A stretch of 64,000 bases of DNA from Spirochaetales bacterium (GCA_024233935.1 JACKOY010000001.1:248001-312000), one strand, 5' to 3'. Positions 52,138 through 61,072 are shown, counted from the stretch's first letter. Numbers and translations: made by a program. The notes: generated by a model from the sequence alone, not told the origin.

Positions 52138-52797
52138 TTGAAGTTTTCTGCTGCCTTTATGGGGCTCGTTTTTGCGACCTCGCTTTCGATTGCATGTCAG
52201 CAGGAAGGGTTGAATTGCGCGCCGTACGACGGCGCCTGCAACCTCCTCATTGGAATTGCGTCCACACAAAACCTGACGGGCTCACGCCGAATGTTTGTCT
52301 CCACGACGACCACTACTGGATTCATGAGCGGCATTGCGAACGGCGACGGGATTTGCCAGACCGACGCGAACACGAACGGGTTAAGCGGAACCTATAAGGC
52401 CATGATTGCAAACGGGGTTGGCACGCTTCGGCGGGCTTCTTTGAGTGCGAACACCGGCGACGGGCAGTTGGACTGGGTGCTAAGAGCAAATACGGTCTAC
52501 TATCGAAGCGACGGTTCCACAATCATTTCGACGACCGGGTCTAACGCTCTGCTCAGTGTACCGCTTCAGAACAGCATCTCTTCGGGAGCCGGGCAATACT
52601 GGTCGGGCATGAACGCAGACTGGACTACGGGCGTTGATTCCTGTGCTGACTCGGGCGCCGAAGGCTGGACCTTCGTAGGCGCCGGGGCGGGAAACGGGGA
52701 CGTGGGAGATGTGTCTGCAACGAGCACGGCCGCGATTCGAACCACGTCCGTTGCCTGTTCCACGGGCGGCCTGTTTCTGGTTTGCGTGGAGCAATGA
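52138..52797 (+). CDS. DUF1554 family lipoprotein
   Basis: Lipoprotein of 219 residues. The signal ends in LSIACQQ, a good lipobox. The mature part follows DUF1554, a family largely from Leptospira: RMFVSTTTTTGFMSGIANGDGICQTDAN, SGTYKAMIANG, DWVLRANTVYYRSDG, QYWSGMNADWTTG with DSCADSG and a final VACSTGGLFLVCVEQ. Paired cysteines suggest disulfides in a lectin-like fold on the cell surface; the function is unknown. The TTG at 52138 is the start because GGGGAGGG lies 5 bases before it; the longer frame upstream has no signal. It follows the tRNA terminator. Confidence 0.85.
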   Translation: MKFSAAFMGLVFATSLSIACQQEGLNCAPYDGACNLLIGIASTQNLTGSRRMFVSTTTTTGFMSGIANGDGICQTDANTNGLSGTYKAMIANGVGTLRRASLSANTGDGQLDWVLRANTVYYRSDGSTIISTTGSNALLSVPLQNSISSGAGQYWSGMNADWTTGVDSCADSGAEGWTFVGAGAGNGDVGDVSATSTAAIRTTSVACSTGGLFLVCVEQ

Positions 52798-52810
52798 CGG
52801 AAGGCCGGGT

Positions 52811-53542
52811 CTATTTCTTGCGGAGGGGACTGTCCGGCGGATCGCCAAGCACGAAGGTATGGGCCCCGCGGCTGGCGATTCTTTCCAGGGTCTCGAGCAA
52901 TCTCAGAAAGCGCATGTTATCGTCATCTTTCATGAGCTCAGCGGCATTTTTCAGCGCCCGTGCGGTGGCAACCTGAGACCGTGCGGACTCCAGGTCTGTT
53001 TTGGCACGGATGCGCGCTTCCAGATGTTTTGAAAATAGATCCTGAACCTGCTTCGGAAAACTCAGGTCGCGCAATCGCACTGCTGTAATGCGCACACCCT
53101 TTGATTGGAGCGCCGGATTCGTCAGGGCTGCGGCCTGGTTGCAGAGGCTCTCCCGATTTTCATTCAGCAGGTCACTTTCGATCTCTGCCATACGATCCCG
53201 AATCGCAATTTGCGTCAGATTCTTTATGTACTCTTCCGCGACTGGCAGGACATAGTCCGGGCCGCCGGGGGCATGGAGGGCTTCCAGAAGGGCCCGTCCG
53301 TCCTCGACGATGTAGTCCAGCAAGAACGAAAAGCGAAAGGCAACATTGTCCTTCGAGAGCACTTCCTGGTTCGTAATGACGATCTGTTTTTCTACGGAGG
53401 GCAGGCAATAGACCCGAATACTATCGCTCGGGTCAAAAAAACGGTAAGTGCCGGGTTCCAGCGCGCGATCAAAGCGGTGCCTTCGGAACAGGTACGCCCG
53501 CGTATTGGGCAATATATCGAAACGTCGTAGGGAGAGAGTCAT
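52811..53542 (-). CDS. SPFH/Band 7 domain protein (slipin-like) without N-terminal anchor
   Basis: Protein of 243 residues with a Band 7/SPFH core: YLFRRHRFDRALEPGTYRFFDP, then LPSVEKQIVITNQEVLSKDNVAFRFSFLLDYIVEDG. A C-terminal coiled part follows with FSKHLEARIRAKTDLESARSQVATARALKNAAELMKDDDNMRFLRLLETLERIA. Slipins and stomatins normally carry an N-terminal hydrophobic hairpin and partner with an NfeD protease. Neither is present: the chain begins directly with the domain, and no nfeD is adjacent. It is convergent with the DUF1554 gene, 13 bases apart. Confidence 0.75.
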   Translation of the reverse strand: MTLSLRRFDILPNTRAYLFRRHRFDRALEPGTYRFFDPSDSIRVYCLPSVEKQIVITNQEVLSKDNVAFRFSFLLDYIVEDGRALLEALHAPGGPDYVLPVAEEYIKNLTQIAIRDRMAEIESDLLNENRESLCNQAAALTNPALQSKGVRITAVRLRDLSFPKQVQDLFSKHLEARIRAKTDLESARSQVATARALKNAAELMKDDDNMRFLRLLETLERIASRGAHTFVLGDPPDSPLRKK

Positions 53543-53899
53543 GATTGTCTTTGGTATTCGGTGTGCGCGCTTTTCCCCAAAAAATCGGAGGAGGGCGCCG
53601 ACTGGAGCGGGTCGTCCGGTTGAGGACCCCGGAAGGGGCCCGGTATCCCCGACGACGCAGGGCTACAGCCGGTTGCGCACGCGCTGCCCTCCTCCTTTCG
53701 TTCTGGCTTGCGTATCAGGCAAGTGGGTTACCACACCAGTCGGGGAGTCGAACCCCTCGGGAACCGCACCGCTATACCCCGGGCAGCGATCCCCGTTTTG
53801 TTTGCGCGGGTGGCGGTTGACTATCAGTGACAACGCCACCACTGGATTCGGCAAGCGCTTTTGCAGATCTGATGCGCGAAGCACGCGCCGCGGTGGGAC
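53543..53899. other. 357-base intergenic region without a convincing gene
   Basis: Reading frames here are Arg- and Pro-rich and unconvincing. The stretch holds a hairpin at 53809-53840 (GGTGGCG / CGCCACC with inner ACT/AGT), which lies after the stop of the membrane protein gene at 53900 on the minus strand and may end its transcript; no T run follows. It also contains a T-arm-like sequence (GGGG-TTCGACT-CCCC on the minus strand, about 53744-53760) without a matching acceptor stem, and CCCCGGAAGGGG near 53627-53638. It might encode a small RNA. Confidence 0.4.
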
Positions 53900-55219
53900 C
53901 TAAAAGCCCTGTAGCCGGGGTACGTGTTGGGTGTACGTCGGTCCGTCATAGATCTCGAAATGGGCAAAGGGGAAGGTGGGGGTCAACAGCAACACCCGGG
54001 CAAAGACGAAAACAAAGAGCAAGAGCAGGATCGCAAAAAAAGGCGTTGTACGACTGCCCGCATCGCGGTTCCCGAGCAAGACCATGAGTGGTACAAACCA
54101 GGTGAACATGCGCATGATATTATCGAAGATGCCCCAGAAGTAGTAGTAATCCGCGATCAAAACGCTCGCCAGAGTAAGAAGCAGAGCCAGACGCTCCGGC
54201 AAAAACTCGCGACGCCGCCCGCTTATGACGGAGAGTACTACAAACAGCATCAACAGCAGCAGCAGAATTTTGGCGCCGTGTTTGGCCAGGGCAAGCATGG
54301 CCCCCGGTGACGGTTCTTGTAGCAGCCTTTCAATCAATGCAAGGCTTTCCCGTAACACACCCAGAACGCCGTCCAGGGGCGAAAGAAAGATACCGAGCAC
54401 CCGGGCCGGCACCATGCCATGGGCCTCACGCAGGTACAACTGCCAGAGCAGCGGCGGAATTAAGATACCCAGCAGCAGTACAATGCGTCGGAGTCGACGC
54501 TCAAAGAGCGCCTCCAGCCCCAGCGGAAAAAGAAAGAAAAGCGCGGATTCTTTGCTGAATATTGCCAGGGTGAAGCAGGCAAAGGCCAGCACCGCGTGTC
54601 GAAGATAAGCTGTGCCCCCGGCCTGTTCCATGCGCCGGTAGAATGCGTAGCCAATCAAGCACAGCGAAACCTGGATGCTGTTACTGACCAATAAAAGGTA
54701 AGAGACCAGATTGAATGGCGAGAGCGTGTAAAAGAAAAGCAACCAACGCTGCCCTGGACCCAGCAGGCGCCCAAGGGCCAGGATTCCTGCGCCCAACAAG
54801 AATATCTGGACGAACAGCATTCCGACGACGGTGGGTCCAGGACCCAATAGACTGAAGGGCGCGACCAGCAGAGGGTAACCAACGCGGGGAGCGCGGTAAG
54901 CGAAGCTGAAACCCTCCGGCCACTTGTTCGGCTGAAACAGCGTGGAAGCAAAATAGTAGAAGATCTGCCCGTCGTAGCCGTTGCCGCCAAACTCCTCATT
55001 TCCGATGAGTACGATCGCGCCTTCGGGGACCAGGTCCGGGTTCTGCTCGGCGTAGTAGGCGCCAAAGCGAACCAGAGCCGAAGGACTGCCATCGTAGCGG
55101 GCCACGACAGCAACGGTGGCGATCGTATACAGCGCCAAAAAAAGGATCAGATGCACGGAGAGCGGCGCCGCATTGAGACGTTCCTGGAAACGCGCCATCC
55201 TTTCCACAATAGGATGCAT
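53900..55219 (-). CDS. Polytopic membrane protein, glycopolymer-type
   Basis: Protein of 439 residues with about 10-11 hydrophobic segments. Early periplasmic-side motif GGNGYDGQIFYYFASTLFQP matches the DGQFYY-type block of putative cell-surface glycopolymer glycosyltransferases (GT-C-like). Other blocks are YRAPRVGYPLLVAPFSLLG, FFYTLSPFNLVSYLLLVSNS and FSKESALFFLFPLGLE. It would use a lipid-linked sugar donor to extend a glycan outside the membrane. The GT2 gene upstream, 14 bases away, could supply that donor, which supports the pairing. Confident on topology, moderate on function. Confidence 0.6.
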   Translation of the reverse strand: MHPIVERMARFQERLNAAPLSVHLILFLALYTIATVAVVARYDGSPSALVRFGAYYAEQNPDLVPEGAIVLIGNEEFGGNGYDGQIFYYFASTLFQPNKWPEGFSFAYRAPRVGYPLLVAPFSLLGPGPTVVGMLFVQIFLLGAGILALGRLLGPGQRWLLFFYTLSPFNLVSYLLLVSNSIQVSLCLIGYAFYRRMEQAGGTAYLRHAVLAFACFTLAIFSKESALFFLFPLGLEALFERRLRRIVLLLGILIPPLLWQLYLREAHGMVPARVLGIFLSPLDGVLGVLRESLALIERLLQEPSPGAMLALAKHGAKILLLLLMLFVVLSVISGRRREFLPERLALLLTLASVLIADYYYFWGIFDNIMRMFTWFVPLMVLLGNRDAGSRTTPFFAILLLLFVFVFARVLLLTPTFPFAHFEIYDGPTYTQHVPRLQGF

Positions 55220-55232
55220 AGCGTCAGAAGCG

Positions 55233-55991
55233 TCAGGCCCGGGCCGTTGTCGTCCGGGGGGCCCGCCGACCTTTGGTTGCGATCAGGTGCAGGCCAAAGC
55301 GCATGCCCTGTTTGAGGACGCGGCTGTTAAACGAGGAGTTCGAAAAGACATAATGAATGGGGATCTCTGTAACCCGCATGCCCGCCCGGTACGCCAGGGC
55401 AAGCGCCTCCATGTGAAAGTCAAAGGCCCGAGATTCCAGCTCCGTCTCCGCGATCAGCTCCGCCGCCCGCCTGGAGTAGCGCCGAAAGCCGCTCGTGCAG
55501 TCCCGCAGACCCGGCCCGCGCAGGTTCAGAAACGAGCTCGATAGCGAGTAATTCACAACCCGCGCGGCCGCCCGGGAGATGAGGCGGCGGTACAGCGGCA
55601 CGTTGTCCGCGCTTTGCCGGCTTCCGATGACCACATCATACTCGGGCGGCGCGGCAAAGAACTCCGGGAGGGCGTCGGGGTTGTGAGACAGGCCGGCGTC
55701 CATGGTGATGAGCCAGTCGTAGTTTTGCTCAACACCCCGGCGAAGTCCATCCTGGAGGCCCCGGGGTATATGGGTGGCCCGGTCGTGGGTGATCACATGG
55801 AGCGTGTGCGCGTGTTTGTTTTTTGCGCACTCATCCTGGATTTCGGCCAGGATTGCGGGGGTCCGGTCCCGGCTCCCGTCATCGGTGACCGACACGTCGG
55901 CGTACTGAAGAGTGCGAGTCACGACCTCCCGGATCGTTTCCTCCTCGTTGTGGGCAGGTATGACGATGAGTGGTCGCTCGGGAGGAGGCAT
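55233..55991 (-). CDS. Family 2 glycosyltransferase (DPM-like)
   Basis: Protein of 252 residues with the GT2 pattern PLIVIPAHNEEETIREVV, a DDGSRD nucleotide-sugar motif and ITMDAGLSHNPD (metal Asp region, DxD position reads DAGLS). VIGSRQSADN and CTSGFRRYSRRAAELI are typical of dolichol- or undecaprenyl-phosphate sugar transferases. It probably loads a sugar onto a polyprenyl phosphate at the inner face of the membrane. It has no membrane segment. With the membrane protein downstream it forms a two-gene operon, divergent from GH31. Confidence 0.82.
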   Translation of the reverse strand: MPPPERPLIVIPAHNEEETIREVVTRTLQYADVSVTDDGSRDRTPAILAEIQDECAKNKHAHTLHVITHDRATHIPRGLQDGLRRGVEQNYDWLITMDAGLSHNPDALPEFFAAPPEYDVVIGSRQSADNVPLYRRLISRAAARVVNYSLSSSFLNLRGPGLRDCTSGFRRYSRRAAELIAETELESRAFDFHMEALALAYRAGMRVTEIPIHYVFSNSSFNSRVLKQGMRFGLHLIATKGRRAPRTTTARA

Positions 55992-56132
55992 CGCGTAGCA
56001 AGCATTTCCGACGCCGTGTCGACGCGATCAAGCAGAAACCGCGCGGACTTTGTGGCCCCGGAAGAATTCGTTGCGGAATCCGGGCATGGCGAGGACCGTG
56101 CGTTCGCGGTGGTTTTCCGCCGCCGTCGCACC

Positions 56133-58475
56133 ATGCATGCCGTCTCCGTCCTAGCTGCCCGCTGCCTCGGTTCGGCCCTGCGCATCTGTGTGCATCCGGA
56201 ATCGGTCAAGGGCTTCGCGGAACTGGACTTCCTCGAACCGGACCTGGAGTACGATCGTATCAGCGCACACCGGGATGCTCAGGGCATGGTGCGCTTGAAC
56301 CGCCGGGGCGCACGGCTGGTCTACGATCCTCCTACCGGGAACTTCCGCTTGAGCGATGCGCGCCAGGACCTGCTGACAGGCACGTTGCAGACCGGCAAAT
56401 TTGACCAGGCGTTGTTTTCGATCAGACTGGAACCGCAAGACGAGGTGTTTGGTTTTGGCGCCGCCTCCGGACGTTACCTGCGCGAAAACGAACGCTTTCG
56501 CATGCTGAATCTGGACACTCTATTTTTTACGATCCCCGGTTCGTCGTACTCTTCTTTTCCTTTTTTTCTGCTCCGGCGCGGCGACACCTGTCTGGGTGTA
56601 TTCCTCGCGTCAACTATGCCCGCAGAGGTTGCCATTTACCAGCAATCCGAGGGAGATGTTTCGCCCGGAATTTATATCACGCCGCTCAGCCAGGAAGAGG
56701 CGATTCCGCTCGACTTCTTTGTTTTTCGTGGGTCGGTTGCCGACATTCTGGAGCAGTACACCCGGGTAACCGGCCGGCCGTTTTTACCGCCCGCCTGGGC
56801 CATGGGATATCACCAGTCGCGTTGGTCGTACCGCACCAGCGACCGCGTTCGACATCTGGCTCGACGCTTCCGTGCAGAGCAAATACCCTGCGACGCGATC
56901 CATCTGGACATTCATTTTATGGACCGGTACCGGGTCTTCACCTGGCACCCAACACGATTTGCCGAGCCGGATCGATTGCACAAAGAGCTGGAAGCGCTCG
57001 GGATTCGTACGGTCGCCATTGTCGACCCCGGCGTGGCCGTCGACGAACAGTACTCATTGTATCGTCGCGGCAAGGACGCCGACTACTACCTGAAAACTTC
57101 GGACGGTCAGGATTACGTGGGTCGCGTTTGGCCGGGCAAGACGACCTTTCCGGATTTCACGCGCCCCGAAGTGCGGCGCTGGTGGGCGGAAGCCCACGAT
57201 CCTCTGTTTCGGGCCGGAGTTTCCGGCATCTGGAACGACATGAACGACCCGGTTTTTCTGATGGGGAAGCGATACGATCCATTGCAACTGGATGTCCACC
57301 ACGCGCACGAAACCCACGCGCAGGTGCGCAACCGGTACGCGAACCTGGAAGCGCGGGCCACCTTTGATTCCTTTGAGAAAAACAAAGTTTCGACGCGACC
57401 TTTTGTGCTCACGCGTTCCGGGTTCAGCGGCATTCAGAAATATGCCGCTTTATGGACGGGCGACAATCAGTCCAGTTGGGCGCACCTGCGTGAGAATCTC
57501 AACATGGTCCTCAGCCTCGGATTGAGCGGCGTGTCGTTTTGCGGAGCGGACATCGGCGGGTTTGCGGGCTCTCACTTTTTGCCCGGCGCGCTGAAGGCGA
57601 TCAAGTTTCACGTGAACCGTGAACTCTACATGCGCTGGATGGAGCTCGGCTCCCTGATGCCTTTTTGCCGCGCTCATACGACGCTTTACTCGCGTGATCA
57701 GGAGCCGTGGAGTTTTGGCGAAGAGGCTCTGGAAGTGGCCCGCAAGCACCTGGCGCGTCGATACCGCCTGCTGCCCTATCTGTTCACGCTTTTCTGGATA
57801 AGCCACCTGAGGGGGGCTCCCCTGGTGCGGCCCCTGTGGTACGAATTCCCATCGCTTTCGGGCGAACAGGGCCGGGATCAATTCATGCTCGGCCCCCACA
57901 TTCTGGCGGCGCCGGTTTTATATCCCCGTCGCGAGCTGCGGGAAGTGTTTCTGCCACCCGGTGAGTGGTTTGAATTCGAAACCGGAGAAAAGTACAGTGC
58001 CGGCGTGCACAACATTCCGGTCCAGCCCGGTTACTATCCGCTGTTTGTGCGCGCAGGGGCGATTCTTCCGGTCTGCGAGGGGGGCAAAAACGCGGAGACG
58101 GCCCTGGCCAGCCCGCTGGCCGTCGAAATCTATCCGGCGGAACAGATGCGTGGTGAGCTGTTTCTGGACGATGGCGTTTCGCGGTCTGCGAGCGACGGTG
58201 ATTATTTCCATCAAACCTTCGAGGGACGTCGCGACAGAAATGGGGACATCAACGTGCAATGCCAGACGTTGCGCCGGAAATTCGTGCCGGGTCAGAAAGA
58301 GCTTTTTGTGCGACTGCCGTCCGCGTACCGCACGGCCCAAATACGTAATCGCCGACAGGAAGCCGCGACCGTCGACCTGGCGTCGCAGGATCGGCTGCTC
58401 AAATTGAGTGAATACACATTACCGCTGCAAAGCTGGAAGGCGGTTTTTGCCTATCGCGCGGATTGGAGAGGGTAG
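56133..58475 (+). CDS. GH31 alpha-glucosidase
   Basis: Glycoside hydrolase family 31 protein, about 780 residues from the chosen ATG. Motifs: FGFGAASGRYLRENERFRMLNLDT (N-terminal domain), AIHLDIHFMDRYRVFTWHP, the nucleophile site GIWNDMNDPVF, GFSGIQKYAALWTGDNQSSW with the acid/base Asp and GADIGGF. It hydrolyses alpha-linked glucose or xylose residues. No signal peptide is seen, so cytoplasmic. The start is uncertain: earlier in-frame GTG codons near 56015-56052 are possible, and no ribosome site is clear. It diverges from the GT2 gene, which could mean a shared regulator. Confidence 0.88.
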   Translation: MHAVSVLAARCLGSALRICVHPESVKGFAELDFLEPDLEYDRISAHRDAQGMVRLNRRGARLVYDPPTGNFRLSDARQDLLTGTLQTGKFDQALFSIRLEPQDEVFGFGAASGRYLRENERFRMLNLDTLFFTIPGSSYSSFPFFLLRRGDTCLGVFLASTMPAEVAIYQQSEGDVSPGIYITPLSQEEAIPLDFFVFRGSVADILEQYTRVTGRPFLPPAWAMGYHQSRWSYRTSDRVRHLARRFRAEQIPCDAIHLDIHFMDRYRVFTWHPTRFAEPDRLHKELEALGIRTVAIVDPGVAVDEQYSLYRRGKDADYYLKTSDGQDYVGRVWPGKTTFPDFTRPEVRRWWAEAHDPLFRAGVSGIWNDMNDPVFLMGKRYDPLQLDVHHAHETHAQVRNRYANLEARATFDSFEKNKVSTRPFVLTRSGFSGIQKYAALWTGDNQSSWAHLRENLNMVLSLGLSGVSFCGADIGGFAGSHFLPGALKAIKFHVNRELYMRWMELGSLMPFCRAHTTLYSRDQEPWSFGEEALEVARKHLARRYRLLPYLFTLFWISHLRGAPLVRPLWYEFPSLSGEQGRDQFMLGPHILAAPVLYPRRELREVFLPPGEWFEFETGEKYSAGVHNIPVQPGYYPLFVRAGAILPVCEGGKNAETALASPLAVEIYPAEQMRGELFLDDGVSRSASDGDYFHQTFEGRRDRNGDINVQCQTLRRKFVPGQKELFVRLPSAYRTAQIRNRRQEAATVDLASQDRLLKLSEYTLPLQSWKAVFAYRADWRG

Positions 58476-58499
58476 CGTCGGATCAGGGCGGCCCGAGGC

Positions 58500-59300
58500 T
58501 CAGACCGAGCTTCGGATTTCGAACATCAGCTCGCGTATCTGACGCACCCGTTGCAGCGCACGAGCGGAGTAGTTCGGATAACGCCGGGACACGTCGCGGT
58601 ACAGCACCTGGACCCGATTCAATTCGCCGATGAAGTCGCGCGCCCAGCTTCGACGAAAACGATTGCGCACGCCATCGAACCGCTGCACTACCACTCGAAG
58701 ATTAGCTTCGGCTCGCTCATAGTACTCAGTTGCAGCATCCAGGGGATCGGTGTCGAGAAACTCGTCGAAGAGTTTAGAGTGAACGGCTTTGCGTACGCGC
58801 GGCGTGTATTCTCTGACTTCAATGTTCTCCCCGTAGACCGCGAACTCTTCGTCATCGGCGTAGAGGAAGTGCGCCAGATTTTGCCAGATATTTCCAAAGA
58901 AAGGCGCCTCGGCCTGTTCGGCTCGCTCCCGTTCAGCCCGGGCGCGCTCGAATGCCTCAAAGATACGGCGTCCGGCTTCCTGGCCGCTACGATAGGTGGT
59001 CCCGCGTTGCCCCCGCGGTCGTGTGGCCGCTTCGCCACCGGGATCGGCCCCGGACTGCCCCCGGCGGTAAACGGTGTAAGCGCCTTCCTGGCGCCCGCGG
59101 GGTGGCACTCCCTTTTTGAAAGCGGAGTAGGCCTCAATGAGCAGGCGGGCCGTGCGCTCGTCCGCCGCCGATTCGCGAGACCGGTCCGGGTGGTGCGTCT
59201 TGATTCGGGTTCGGAACGCCCGTTTCACCTCGTCCGCACCGCTGCCTGGTTTCACTCCGAGTACGCGGCAGTATTCTTCGTATTTTTCGGCCGGGACCAT
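58500..59300 (-). CDS. J-domain protein with long C-terminal helical region
   Basis: Protein of 266 residues. The J domain at residues 6-60 has YCRVLGVKPGSGADEVKRAFRTRIKTHHPDRS, with HPD intact. A basic, Gly/Arg-rich linker (about 65-110) follows, then a helical region with ERARAERERAEQAEA and an acidic block NLAHFLYADDEEFAVYGEN. The C-terminal part has NRVQVLYRDVSRRYPNYSARALQRVRQIRELM. It lacks zinc fingers. It would recruit DnaK to a specific target. It begins 1 base after the stop of the upstream membrane-protein gene, so they are one operon. Confidence 0.7.
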   Translation of the reverse strand: MVPAEKYEEYCRVLGVKPGSGADEVKRAFRTRIKTHHPDRSRESAADERTARLLIEAYSAFKKGVPPRGRQEGAYTVYRRGQSGADPGGEAATRPRGQRGTTYRSGQEAGRRIFEAFERARAERERAEQAEAPFFGNIWQNLAHFLYADDEEFAVYGENIEVREYTPRVRKAVHSKLFDEFLDTDPLDAATEYYERAEANLRVVVQRFDGVRNRFRRSWARDFIGELNRVQVLYRDVSRRYPNYSARALQRVRQIRELMFEIRSSV

Positions 59301-59301
59301 G

Positions 59302-59796
59302 CTATTCGTCGTAGATGCGCGGCCGCCGCTCTTCTTCGGGAGGCCTTATTCTAGATTCGAACAGTTTGCGACTACTTTTCAGCATGAAAGCAAAAACCAC
59401 GAGCCCAAGAAGCGAAAAAACGACCGCAATCAAGCCGGCGGCAAGCGGTGGGCTGTTCACCAGGCCTTTCAAGCCAGCATAGGCGGCGAAAACCATCAGG
59501 CCGGCGCCCCAGAAAAGCAGTCCCCCACCGACAATCAGGGCCGCCGTGGACTGAACCACAAGCCGGGTGCGGTAGTCGAGCTCCTCGCGTAAAAACCGCC
59601 TCAGGGCGCGCACGAAGCGGCGCGGCCCCATCATGAACACGATCAAACTCTCGAAAACCGGATAGTAGTGACGGACCAGGGCCTCCTTCTCGGAAGCCGA
59701 TTCCGGAGTCCCGCCACCCCGGCGGCTACCCGGCGTGCGCTTTTTTCCGGACGCAGACCGCTTTTTGCCATCGCCACCTTTGCGCGAGTCGGTCAT
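59302..59796 (-). CDS. Small membrane protein with basic N-terminus
   Basis: Protein of 164 residues. The first 38 are Lys/Arg/Gly/Ser-rich (KGGDGKKRSASGKKRTPGSRRGGG) and likely unstructured. A short amphipathic segment SLIVFMMGPRRFVRALRRFLRE follows. Two hydrophobic segments span about residues 84-106 and 120-142 (ALIVGGGLLFWGAGLMVFAAYAG; LAAGLIAVVFSLLGLVVFAF). I do not recognise a family. It sits between the DUF883-like gene (10 bases upstream) and the J-domain gene. Together they may form an envelope-stress or membrane-organising unit, which is inference. Confidence 0.6.
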   Translation of the reverse strand: MTDSRKGGDGKKRSASGKKRTPGSRRGGGTPESASEKEALVRHYYPVFESLIVFMMGPRRFVRALRRFLREELDYRTRLVVQSTAALIVGGGLLFWGAGLMVFAAYAGLKGLVNSPPLAAGLIAVVFSLLGLVVFAFMLKSSRKLFESRIRPPEEERRPRIYDE

Positions 59797-59806
59797 TCCG
59801 TGGCTT

Positions 59807-60091
59807 TTACGAGCGACCGCGTAGCATCAGACCCAGAATGATGCCGGCGCTAACACCGGCCACACCGGCGATCAGGGCCGCCCGTTGCGGATGTTCGTTG
59901 CAGTAATCGGCCATCGAATCCAGGAACTGGCCGGCGGTTTCTTGATACTCCCGGGCCCGGGTTCGCAGCTCGGCCAGGTTCTCCTGGGCGCGATTTTGCA
60001 GCTCGGCGGCCTCGCTCTTAAGCTGGCTCACACCCTTTTTGAGTCTTTCGCCGGCGCTTTTTGTGTCTTCTTCCATATCTATTCGCTCCAT
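59807..60091 (-). CDS. DUF883/ElaB-like small membrane protein
   Basis: Protein of 94 residues: a helical, charged N-terminal half (KSAGERLKKGVSQLKSEAAELQNRAQENLAELRTRAREYQETAGQF), then one C-terminal membrane segment (RAALIAGVAGVSAGIILGLMLRG). This is the layout of ElaB/YqjD/DUF883 proteins, which bind ribosomes or act in stress in E. coli. The likeness is in layout and the final GxxxG-rich helix. Starts at Met1 or Met6. It is the first gene of the three-gene operon that includes the J-domain protein. Confidence 0.65.
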   Translation of the reverse strand: MERIDMEEDTKSAGERLKKGVSQLKSEAAELQNRAQENLAELRTRAREYQETAGQFLDSMADYCNEHPQRAALIAGVAGVSAGIILGLMLRGRS

Positions 60092-60172
60092 TGTCGCGGG
60101 TTATAAACAGTTCACACGAAACGTGTTCGTTAGGGTGTCACTTTCATGGCGCCTGTAAAGATGAAAATGTCG

Positions 60173-61072
60173 CTACTGTGCGGCGTACGGGTTCTGGTGA
60201 GAAGGCGTTCCGTCTTCTCTACCCGGTTCGGGCCCGCCCTGAGATTCATTAACGGCCGCTGCCAGCATCAGATAGGCCAGTCCGTACGTAAAAAAGGCGC
60301 CGAAACCGCAAACAAAGAAGCCCGCCAAAAACAGAAGCTCACTGGCGAGCACCGTCGCATAGTGGCTCCGGCGCGCCGTTCGTCGCACGGATTCCAACAT
60401 GGCGTTCAGCGCACCCCGGCCTTCCAGAATCGCCAGCGGGTACGCCAGGAGCAGCCGGGCCCGCACATAGCTGAAAGCGAGGGTGTGCACAACCAGGGCG
60501 ACGGCCATCAAGCTGACGAGATAAGGCAGGTGTTGCGCCAGCGCTTCTGGATCGGCGGGGGCGTTTTCGGGTAGTTGGACACCGGCTTTCGCGAGCAGCC
60601 ACATGCCCGGACTCAGCACTGCGAAAAGCAGGGTTTGCTGCGCCACAAGATGGGCCAGCGCTATCGTCAGTACCGGCCCCGGGCGCCGATAGCCGGAGAA
60701 GAGTTGATCCAGCTCGCTCGTACCGCGGAGCAAAGCCATCGAAACCACCAGCATGCCGGCCGGTAGAGCGCCGACCAAAAGAAACAGGACCAGGTTTTGA
60801 ACGATGCTGCCCCCGGTCGGATCTCCGATCATTCGAGTTCCGACACTCGATGCCAGCAAAGCAGCGGCCAGCGCGCCCGCAAAGAGGACCGCAACAATTA
60901 CGGTGTAGAGAATCATCTGGCCGGGTTGGGCCGCAAAGCCAGCGCGGGCCACGGCGAAGTGCCGCTTCACGGGATGGTCAGGGTTTCCTCCGCCGCTCTG
61001 AAACGCGCCGGGGGAAGGGCGATAGGCTTCGTTTTGCACGGTTGAAGCTGGCCGGCCAACGACCTCTATCAA
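60173..61072 (-). CDS. Polytopic membrane protein of unknown function
   Basis: Protein of up to 299 residues. After a proline-rich N-terminal tail (about 1-45) it has five to six membrane segments: near 53-75, 90-112, 135-160, 180-205 and 245-275. It resembles bacterial DUF975-type proteins by layout (segments such as LAFSYVRARLLLAYPLAIL), but I see no decisive motif. The start is uncertain: TTG at 61072 or GTG at 61039, neither with a clear ribosome site. It diverges from the DUF4015 gene. Confidence 0.55.
   Translation of the reverse strand: MIEVVGRPASTVQNEAYRPSPGAFQSGGGNPDHPVKRHFAVARAGFAAQPGQMILYTVIVAVLFAGALAAALLASSVGTRMIGDPTGGSIVQNLVLFLLVGALPAGMLVVSMALLRGTSELDQLFSGYRRPGPVLTIALAHLVAQQTLLFAVLSPGMWLLAKAGVQLPENAPADPEALAQHLPYLVSLMAVALVVHTLAFSYVRARLLLAYPLAILEGRGALNAMLESVRRTARRSHYATVLASELLFLAGFFVCGFGAFFTYGLAYLMLAAAVNESQGGPEPGREDGTPSHQNPYAAQ

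Noticed and set aside
53615..53640. SRP RNA-like CCCCGGAAGGGG
   Set aside because: The conserved AGCAGCC partner and helix 8 pattern are missing; it is a plain inverted repeat.
53744..53815. tRNA-like element on the minus strand (TTCGACT loop in a GGGG/CCCC stem)
   Set aside because: No pairing acceptor stem or anticodon arm at the right distances, and the T stem has only four good pairs.
53448..53903. 151-residue plus-strand frame
   Set aside because: Arg/Pro-rich, overlaps the SPFH gene and lacks codon-use resemblance to neighbours.
58493..58515. Nine-pair hairpin at the GH31/J-protein junction as a terminator
   Set aside because: It lies partly in the J-protein coding end and has no T run; not reliable.
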